A stretch of 64,000 nucleotides of DNA from Aspidiotus rigidus (lineage: Eukaryota > Arthropoda > Insecta > Hemiptera > Diaspididae): the NCBI GenBank assembly GCA_035079385.1, contig JAVHKY010000026.1:2754501-2818500 (forward strand). The letters run 5' to 3'. Shown here piece by piece: positions 48,601-59,500 of the stretch. The notes under the pieces are model-generated. The model saw only the letters and a list, made by a program, of their open reading frames with translations, did no database searches and was not told the origin of the DNA. How positions within the stretch are numbered: the stretch's first letter is position 1; every line of letters begins with the position of its first letter. Both the position numbers and the translations under genes were made by a program.

Positions 48601-50536
48601 GTAAGAATACTGTTATTATGTGTGTAAAATACTGTGAGGATTCTGCTGTTGAGATTATGACAGAAAATGTGATAGAATGCTGCCAATCTGTAATATTCTT
48701 GTCAAAATATCCCGCAAATTCCGTTAGAATATTGTGAGAATTTTGTCATCAAGATTGTGATAGAAGGCTAAAAGAATGCTGCCAATCTGCAATATTTCTG
48801 TCAAAATATCTCTCAAATTGCGTTAGAATATTGTGAGAATTTTGTCTTCAAAATTGTGAAAGAGGAGCTACAAGAATATTTAGCCTATCAAGTTTCTTAC
48901 CTAAAAATGAGTTCAGTTCAATATTAACCGAGCTAGCCTCGAACCTGCTCATCATTTCCCTTTTTCGCTTCTGGTTTGCAGCCTGAAAATTTTTTTCGTA
49001 TTCCTCTCTCGTAGCTCAGCTATAAGGTAAACTTAGTTTAATGTCATCTTATGCGTAAGTCAACTCTTTTTCTCCAGAGCGTTTAGAGTCTCTTCTAAAA
49101 ATGTTATGATCACATTCAACAGAGGTTAAACTTTCTGATTCCAATTCTTTATCATTTTTAAGTTTCACAGAAAATTCAAAGACGCTCATTATCGCTTACC
49201 GTAAACTTTCTTGCGGTCCTCTCAACCCCTAATGAACTTTGTTTAGTTAATTTTTTAGTCTTCTTCAATTTGTTCCTCATGCCGCGCGCCATAAAGAATT
49301 GAATAGTCGTACAACGACTAAGAATTTAGCACACCCCTACTCACTTCTTCCTTTTCCACTCCACCCTCATGCCAATACTGCCAAGCTGAGGAGTTATATG
49401 TCTCCCATTTCTTCACTTTTCCGTACCTCCTAAACATCAAGAAACCATTCTCTGTCCTCTCTCAAGTCTCCTTTGTTCTCTTCAAAAACCAGAATCCATT
49501 ACTGACGCTCTTGACTTCCTCCGGTCCTTATACTATTACTAATTCATTCAACCCCAATATTTTTTCCCAAAGTAAAAGCTAACGACCCCCTGTGTATAGT
49601 AAAATAGCACGTTGAAAAAAAAAACAGACAGAAAGAAAGAAAGAAAGAAAGAAAAAGAAAAAAAAAAAAAAAAGAAAAGAAGAAAACTTCAGGAATATTG
49701 AGAATCAAAATTGTTTTCACTTTTTCATTCAAAATTAATTAATTCTTCTCATGCCCTAGTTTAAAATATGCATATACATTTTGGGCCTTCAAGAACAACT
49801 TGGAAAATTTTTCTGGACATTTTTTCATCCATGAACTCATTTTTAAATAATTATTGGTTGCCTTAACAGTTCATTTTTAGAAAGTTTGAAATACCTAAAT
49901 TCATAAGAGTTTGATTATCTAGTTTGAGAGCTATGTTTATTATTATAATTAGAGTCAGGGTTTCTCGGAAATTGTCAAAACCTTTTTCTGAGAGTAGCAA
50001 GCTTGGAAATCAGATAAACGTTCAGTCTTTTTTTTCAAAAAGTTCTACAGATTCTTCGGGTCTTGGAATTTTTTTCGAGTTGCCTACCATGTACAGAGCC
50101 AATTCAAACTTATATATCAAACATTACAGATGGAAGTATATTTTGTATTTACGCGGAAAATTTGACAAATCCTGTAAAAAAATTTTATTTTGCCAAATAT
50201 TGCCAAAATTGGGGCTTAAAGCAGAATGAGGCCGAAAATGACCAGTTTGTTATAATATCTCGTCCAAAATTATAAAATCTTGAACAAACGTTGCTGAATT
50301 TTGCTGAAAATAAGCAAAATTCAGCAATTTTGGTAAAAATTGGATAGTATTTTTTTATAAGTATTCTTAGTCCAAAATTGAAAAATTAAAAATTTTGATA
50401 GAAAAATTGCTATGGTTTTGTATTGATGAGTTTGATCCCCAAAATTTGTTTATTTTGGTGAAAAATCACGTAATTTTAATAGAAATTGAATAATTCTAGT
50501 TGTGAATTTGTAAAAGCACTAAAAACGCGTGTTTTT

Positions 50537-50580
<44 letters not shown>

Positions 50581-53500
50581 CAATGCCAAATAACGCCAAA
50601 AATATAACATTAAATTGCTAAAACTCCTCATTTCTAGCGTTGAAAACACGGGCTCTGATTAAAATTTTATTGAAAAATTGTAAATTGTGTTATATAAGTT
50701 TGTACAATTTTTCAATAATATTATTGAAAAACAAAAAAAATTATTATCACTAAATCCATATTTTTATTCTAAAAAATCATTCAAATTTCTTTTTAAATAA
50801 TTATGGTTTGGTCATCAATTTGAAACGAAAAAATTATAACCTATATTCTTATGAAATGATTTGAATTCAATCTACACCAAAATTGTTTACAATCAATGTT
50901 CGGCAAGTTGGCGTCCTCCTCTAATCCACGGAATCGGGTAAATAATTTAATTATGTTTCTGTCATAATTGTGTCGTAATCCTGTAACATTCATGTTGTAA
51001 ATCTGTCATTATCTTGTAGAAATTGTGTCACAACTTCAATAGATTTCTGATAGAATACTAAAGTAAAAACGACATGACATCCTTTTTTTTTTTTTTTTTT
51101 TTTTCTCTCACATTTCTGTTTTTACTTGACGTTTGTATTCTTTGACCATTCTGCTTTAATTCTGACACAATGATGACAGCAAAATATTTTGAGAATGACA
51201 ACAGACTAATGGCAGTACTTCTAAATTCTGCCGGAATTCTACCACAACTCTGTCATAATGATGTTGCCTGTCTGACATGATTCTGTCACAATTCTGTCAT
51301 TTTTGAAAGTGACAGAGAATAAAAAGAGTCTCATTCTGTAAGAATTCTGTTACCTGTCAGATTCCGTCACCCGGAGAGACGCTGCCTGTTCAGAAAAATT
51401 CTTGCCCTGAACTATTTTCATCTTTTTTTCGTGTTCTGTCGTAGAATTCAGTAAAATGCCAGTACATTGACCAGGGAATACGAGAATATGGAACAGAAGT
51501 TCGCCAAATGGTCTGTTTGCAATGCGACGCGTCCACAGTATGCGAATCCAGAATCCAAGCTTCTCAGCCTGCCTTGAATATCATCTGGGACCAATGTATT
51601 ACGGAAACTGTCGCGCTTTATAAAAATATCGGAAAAGCAATACAAAATTCGACTCGTACGAATTCGTCATTCTTCTATATCTCGCAGATGGCCTGTTCCA
51701 AAGGGAAATTGGGTAATTTTTATATTTGAGTCTGAATGAAAACACGCTTGAAAGCATGTAAAATTTGTATTTTATGTTTATCAGAAAATTGGCTTATAAA
51801 TAAAGATAGCCAATTCTTCCCGCACTATTCGGAAGCCGAGGAGTTGGTGGATAGTTTTTCCTCCGGAGATGCATCTTTCCAAAAACTCGTATCGAAATGT
51901 TCTCACTACTCGACGCGAACGCAACTATTTCCCATTTTCATCCTGCCTGGATTGCATTCGTCCCGATTAAAACCTCTAGTGAACAACCTGATGTATCCTG
52001 TTTTTTGTGCGAAATATTCTACCGCGCATACTTCAGCCAACGCCATCGCAAAATCTCTTATCGAGGTATTTTAGACTTTGGTGAAAGTTCTGGTCGAGTA
52101 GAAATGGTCAGTAAAGCTTTAGAAAGGTGTGATGTCGCGTGTAAATTCTAACAAGTAAGAGTTCGGAGCCCTACGATGAATCCTGTAATAATCATAACTA
52201 TCTCGTATATTGTCCCAGAGAAGATGGAACACGCAGACATCGAATATAGATATCCAATTGAAACATTTGATGGTGGTTAGATCATCTAATTCATGAAGTA
52301 GATTAGAAAAACGTGTCTTCGTGAACTTACCGTCAAATGTTTCAACTATAGATATATTATGTGATTATGAAAGGATTGAGGAAGATTATTGAAAAACTTT
52401 CGAGAGTGCTTGCGCAGGATGACAACATTATCGTCTCCACTTAGCTGACTAATTAGTCCCTTTGTGGTCACGTAAAAGTTCATAGATACATATCCATTAC
52501 AGTATCTCTCAAGTCTTTCCAATTTATTACATATTAATTAGTAAGGAAAGACTTTTGAGACATTGTCATGTATGTTTTCATGAACTGAAGGATTCTCACG
52601 AGAGTGAAAGCCAAAGGAGAAATATTACTCACGAGAATAGAGAAATGGCGAAAATCGCAGAAATAAATTCGCTCGAATCTATATCTGCGGTTTTTGTAAC
52701 TTCCTTTACTCTCGTGATTAACATTTCTGCTTTGCTTTTTACTCTCGTGATTAGGCTATAAGTCATTATGAATAGTCGTAATTTGGAGGATCGAATCAAT
52801 TCCTATTTATGAACTGTTGCACTGACCCGCTGATTAGACTATGTAGTACAATTCCTTTTCAAATACTCTATGGTCAATATCTTCCCTTAAAATGAGAAAT
52901 AAGTCTTAAACTTGGCGGTAATTAACTTCTATTCCACCGCGTTCATATATTGAGATTGAGGTGGTGGAGTAGACCAAAAATTGAAAGACTGTTTAGGAAC
53001 ATTGACTAAACGAGTATTTGATGACGTTGAAATATCTCATAACTGGTCAATATGCGATCGAAGCATGACAGTCTGTAACTGGAATTGAACTGATTTAGCA
53101 GGTTTGTCGTGTATTCATCATCCGGTCACAAGTCCTCAGCTATCAATTTCCCCCTGCGAATGTAGCAAGTAATTCGATTTTAATACAAGCAGTGTTTTAC
53201 CGAGAAAAATTGATATCAAATCCGGTTGTGCTTACCAAGTTTTCCTTCAGAGTACCTAGTATTCGAACTCTGAATTTATCTCTCTTCAATTCGAAGGAGA
53301 ATGAAGGATCAACATTATGAACTATTCCAGACTTGAAGTGTGTGGAAAGGTTACCAGAAATCACTTTCCGAATAAACTACGACGTTTAATGAAACCATCA
53401 ATAATCGTCTTATGTTTTCAGTAAAATGAAATTGATCGAGTCATTTCTCCATATAAAAGTAGGTTTGATCGCGGTGTCACATCTACATATTATGTACTAA

Positions 53501-56500
53501 CATTGAGAGGAGGAAAGTGTAAGAATTCAAACATCATCTTTGAACACACTTATCGGGTTTTGAAATTTGATAGCGATCTGTAGGCCTGAGGTACAAACGG
53601 ACTAACGTAAACAGAATAGAACTGAGATTTCGTCCGAGGAAAACTGATACGAATGATAAGTATGACCAGAAAGATAAATAATATATGTGTGCTACACGTA
53701 TGGGAAAACTTGGACTAGCTGAATTTTTTCATTTGATTTATATCGATTAATTTTCAGTTATAGATTCTGAATGATGGAATGGGGTCACGCAAGGCCTTTT
53801 ATGAGGAAATCAGTGCAAGATGGTACCGCAGCTGAGGACGGGGGATCGGATAATGACATCATGACTTCTACCACGATTTATTTTAGCAGGGAGCCCATCT
53901 TATCGAGGGGTTTTTCGATAAAGACGTCCGCCGTCCAGGCAACCGGCAAAGCTCAGAGTTCAAAGATTTTTCAAGACCACTTACTTTGATATCTTGGGGG
54001 TGGGGCCTGTCACGTCACAATTTCATGCCGTCGTATGTCAGCCTTGTGGCGTTACAATGTACATTTTACAGATTTCACGTGCCCCATAAGATTTTTTCAA
54101 CCCCCCTCCTATCATATGTAGCTTGGGGGGGGGGGGGGCTCTAATGTTATAGATTGATAACGTTATAGGTCAGCCTTGTGATGTCACAATTTACATTTTT
54201 CAGCTCTCTCATGCCTCATAAAACAGAATTTAACAGGGAACCTGTTTTGTGGGGGGGGCTTTTTGAGAGATTTGCCGTGCACCGTCCGGCTAAAAACTTG
54301 GAAAAATTTCGACTCTCGAGCCATATATGATAGGAGAGGGACTTGAAAAAATGTTGACTCTCGAGCTATATATGATAAAGAGGGGGACTTGGAAGAAATT
54401 TCGACTCTCGAGCCATATATGATAGGAGAGGGACTTGGAAAAATTTCGATTCTCGAGCTATATATGATAGGAGGGGGACTTGGAAGAAATTTCGACTCTC
54501 GAGCCATATATGATAGGAGAGGGACTTGGAAAAATTTCGATTCTCGAGCTACATATGATAGGAGGGGGACTTGAAAAAATTTCGACTCTCGAGCTATACA
54601 GAGTGGGGCAGAAAGATGTTACCAGTCAGATGGGAGTTTGCACTAAATCTGTCGTAGCGCGAAAACGCAAAACGTCAGACGCATAGTTTAAATGTACGAA
54701 TTTTGTATCTTAATTTTATCTTTAATTTGAGCCGGACCCGAAGTTTCTGCGACTTTTCTGAGCTGAGTTATGGACCAAAATGTGACGAAAATCCACCAAA
54801 TCGTCAGGGTTCCCAAAATAGGGCTTGAAAATTAATTAATTTACAGTATTGAACTGAATTTCGAAAATTTTAATAATTAAATTATTGTTTCTAAAGTGAA
54901 TTTGGACGGGAAAAACGAAAAAAATAGTAACAAAACCCCAAGTATCACCAAAATGGGTTAATGGGCCCAAAAAGGGTCAAAATTTTCCCAAGGTGGAAAA
55001 TCGTTCAAACTTTTGAATTGTAAATCGATTTTTAAGTTTAATTTCGCACTGAGTCCGAAAAAAATGTTGAAAAAATTCTTCGAAGCACTGAAACGGGTTA
55101 ATGGGCCCAAAAAGGGTCAAAATTTCGCCAAATTGGAAAATTGTTCAAACTTTCAAATTTTAATTCGATTTTCAAGTGGAATTTTGCGCTGAGTTCGAAA
55201 AAAATGCTCACAGAGTTCTTCGATGTACCGAAAAGGGGTTAATGGGCCCAAAAAGGGCCAAAATTTTCCCTAATTCAAAAATCGTTCAAACTTTCAAATT
55301 TTAATTCGATTTTCAAGTGGAATTTCGCGCTGAGTCCAAAAAAAATGCTGAAATAATACTTCGGAGCACCAAAATGGGTTGATAGGCTCGAAGAGAATCA
55401 AAATTCCTCCAAGATGAATAATAGCGTAATCTTCAAATGTTATTTTTAATTCTGGAGTTAATTTTTGCGCCGAATCCAAAAAAAAATACTGAAATGGCCC
55501 TAGATGATCTCCAAAATGATAAAATCAAACATTCTCATTCTGCAGTAAAATTGTTGATTCAGGGGACGGAAAGAATATCGACAAGTTCGTCTTCCGGTTG
55601 AGTGCTCTCAGAGTGAGAGATCGACTAGCGTCGGGTGGCAGATTCGAAAGAAGAAATTGCGGAAATTCCTCTCATTTGGGGATTGGAGGGAGACGACAAA
55701 TTCATCTTCCGTTGAAGGTTCGCAGTGAGAGATCGACAAGGGCTCTGCGTATGATGAAAGCGGGAAAACTCACGTTATTTCCGGCAAAGAACGCAAAGTT
55801 AGTTTTCTGTTGCGTGCTTACAATGAGAGATCAACTGACGCCCTACCAATGAGCGAAGCGGACCAAACTGCAAAAACTCCTTGATTCAGGCAATGGGAGG
55901 GTACCGCGAATTCGGCCTTGCTCGTGATGAGCGATCAGCTACAGCTCACCGCGACCTCATGACGAAAGACCAGCTTCACAGTATCGTTCCTTCCTTCGTG
56001 GGAATCTACGAGAATTTTCTCGCATCCGACTGCCTCCGTCAAACCCGGGGCATTGATCGTTCTCTCACCGCGAGCTATAATGAAGAAAGACGAGCTTCAT
56101 AGTACCATTCCTCCCTCGCGCGAAAGTACGAGAATTTTCTCGCATCCGCCCGCCTCTATCAAACACGGGGCCTCGATCGTTTTCTCACCGCGAGCTCATC
56201 ACGAAAGATGAGCTTCAAAGTATCGTTCCTTCCTCGCGCGAAAGTACGAGAATTTTCTCGGATTCGGTGCCTTATCGAACTTAGGGCCTTGATCGTTCTC
56301 TCACGGCAAGCTTAACGAACAACGGCTCGGGATATTCTTCCCAGCACTGGCTGTGGAAACGAGAATTTTCTTGAATTCATCGGCCTAGATAAAACGGGGC
56401 TGCTACAGTTCTCTCCTGGCGAGGTCACACTGGAATGCGATCTTCGCGGTATGTTTTTCACCATTGTCTGAAACAACGAGAATTTTCACGTACTCACCCA

Positions 56501-59500
56501 ATTAGATCAAACACAGGTCTCCAGCTGGTCTCTCACTGCGAGCTCATGGCAGACAACAATCTTCCTAGTACCCTTCCCTACTCCGCGGGTCTCCATGGGA
56601 AATTTTTCGGATTTATCGGCCTTTATTGAACAGGAAGTCCTACCCGATCTCGAGCCGCAAGCTCATAACAGAGGACAATCTTAAGGACATCATTCCCTTC
56701 AGCGGGTGAAGCCCCAAGCAATTCCGGGCATTCGTCTGCTTCAATCAAATACTGAACTGTAGCTGATATCTCATTACGAGCAAGACCAAATTCGCGGTAT
56801 CATACCTCCCATTGGCTGAACCTAGGAGTTTTTGCACTGTTTCAAACATAAGGGGGACTTTCATCGCGTGCACGCAACAGAAGACCAACTTTGCGGTATC
56901 ATACCTTCCTTTGCCTGAAACAACGAGAGTTTTCGCAATTTTTCCCACCCGCGACCAATCTTTTGTTCTCGCGAAGCTCGATTTCTATGAGAACCAAATG
57001 AAATTGAAAAGACTAGGTGATTTACCTAGTTGGTAAAATTGTCATCGTTTTTGGGCACTTGCACACATTTTGGTGCTTCGAAAAATTATTCAACAGTTTT
57101 TTTTTTTACAACTAAGCACACAATTTTACCCTAGAATCAAGAAAAACTTTGAAGATTGAGCAATTTTTTTCGTTTTGGAGAAATATTGACCCTTTTTGGT
57201 CCCATTAACCCATTTTGGTATTTCGCAAGATTTCTTAACAATTTTATTCAGATTCAGCGCTAAATTTTGTCTCAGAATCGAAAAAAACTTCAAAGATTAG
57301 GCGATTTCATCATTTTGGGGAAATTTTGACCCTTTCTGGGCCCATAAACAGATTTTGGTGCTTCGCAGAATTTTTTAGCAATCTTATTCACATTCAGCGC
57401 TAAATTTTACTCTAGGATCGGGGAACACTTTGGAGATTACGCGATTTTTTCAATAGGAAAATTGTCTTTCGATAATTCACAATTTTGGGAACCCCTGCTG
57501 TGAAATTACGGCACATTTTTGTCCATAACTCGGCTCAGAAAAGTCGTAGAAACTTCGGATGCGGCTCAAATTAAAGATAAAATTGAGATAGAAAATTCGT
57601 ACATTTAAAGTATACGTCTAACGTTTTGCTATTTCGCGCTACGACAGATTTAGCGCAAACTCCCATTTAACTGGTAACATCTTTCTGCCCCACCCTGTAT
57701 ATGATAGGAGGGGGACTTGGAAACATTTCGACTCTCGAGCTATATATGATATGAAAGGGACTTGGAAAAATTCCAACTCTCGAGCTCTCATATATAACTG
57801 GAGATTCGAGAAAAATTTAGACTCTCAAACTATATTATACTAGGCTTACAGTGGGTCTAGTCCTTTTTTATACTAGCTTTATCTAGAGGTCTAGGCTTCC
57901 TTGAATTTTCAATACCAAATCCCATTTGACTCATAAAACAGGTTCCCTACGTTCCTCGTTTAACTTTGTTAAAGAAGCCGTCGTTTTTTTCAAGTCCCTC
58001 TCCTATCCTAATTAGCTTAGGTGGCGGGGCCTGTAACGTCACGGTTTGATGACGTCATAGCTCGGCCTTGTGACATCACAATTCAAATTGTTCGTGTCTC
58101 ACATGCCCCATGAAACAAATTTTTCCAAGTTCCTTCCTATCCTATGTAGCCTGGGGGGCAGGATAGGTCAGCCTTGTGGCGTTACAATCTACATTTTTCA
58201 GCTCTCACGTACCCCATAAAACAGTTTTTTTCAAGTACCTCTCCTATCCTAAGTAGCTTGGTGGGCGGGGCCTGTAACGTCGCACAGTTTGATTACGTCA
58301 GAGGTCAGCCATGTAATGTCACAATCCACATTTTTCAGATCTATGTGCCTCATAAAATAGATTTTTCAAGCCCCCCTCCTATCATATGTAGCTTGGGGGT
58401 GAGGCCTGTAATGTCACAGTGTGATGACGTCATAGGTCAGCCTTGTGACGTCACATGGATTTGTCAGATCTTACGTGCCCCATAAAACAGATTTTTCCAA
58501 GTCCCCTCCTATCATATGTAGCTTGGGGCCGGGGCCTGTAATGCCACAGTTTAATGACGCCATAGGTCAGCCTTGTGATGTCACAATCTACATTTTTCAG
58601 ATCGCACGTGCCCCAGAAAACAAATTTTTTCAAGTCCCTTCCTATCATATGTAGACTGGGGGGGCAGGATAGGTCAGCCTTGTGGCGTTACAATCTACAT
58701 TTTTCAGATCTCATGTGCCCCATAAAACAGATTTCTTCAAGTCCACCTCCTACATTTCTAGCTTGAAGGGGGCCTGTGACCTCACTATTTGATGACGTCA
58801 TAGGTCAGTCTTGTGACATCACAATCTGATGACGTTATAGATCAGTGTTTTTCGAAGCCCTCCTCTTATGATATACAGCTTGAGAGGCTGTGACGTCACA
58901 GTTGGATGACGTCATAGGTCATCTTTGTGACGTCACAATCTGATTACGTCATAGATCTTTGAAGTCCTTTTGTCAGATCCCACGTAACCCATAAAACAGG
59001 TTCCTTGCCATCCTTTTTCTAACTCTTTCAAAGAACCCGTGAGTTTTTTTCTTAAATTATCACAAAAAGGATTATGGATCAGCGAAGACCATATAGATTT
59101 TCATTTTTCCTCCAGTTAAGATGCCGTCGGTGAGAAGGAAGAATGTGCGTCCCTCGTTGGTTCTCAATTTTCTTCTCCTTTTAATAACTCCGCTTACCAA
59201 TAATCTTTCTTTATTGACTGCGTACAATTCGGTATCAAATTATTGATAGGGCGACATTAGGCTGCATTATTCTCAATTCTTAAGGAAGAATTTCAAAACT
59301 GACTGACAAAATTACTTGTCTAGAACAGTTTTATCTTTTTATTTCTCTTCTCTCGCCAAAGCGTACAATCCTATTAATATCTCATATTATGTACATCATC
59401 AGCCTCTCAAAAGAATTCAACCACAAGGCCCTTATACGATTGTTGGAGAATCATGGAGCGGAGCTGTTGCTATCGAACTGATTTCACTCCTGGAAAAAGA

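Noticed and set aside
54389..54686. Overlapping repetitive plus-strand frames
   Set aside because: Products of the 45-bp satellite.
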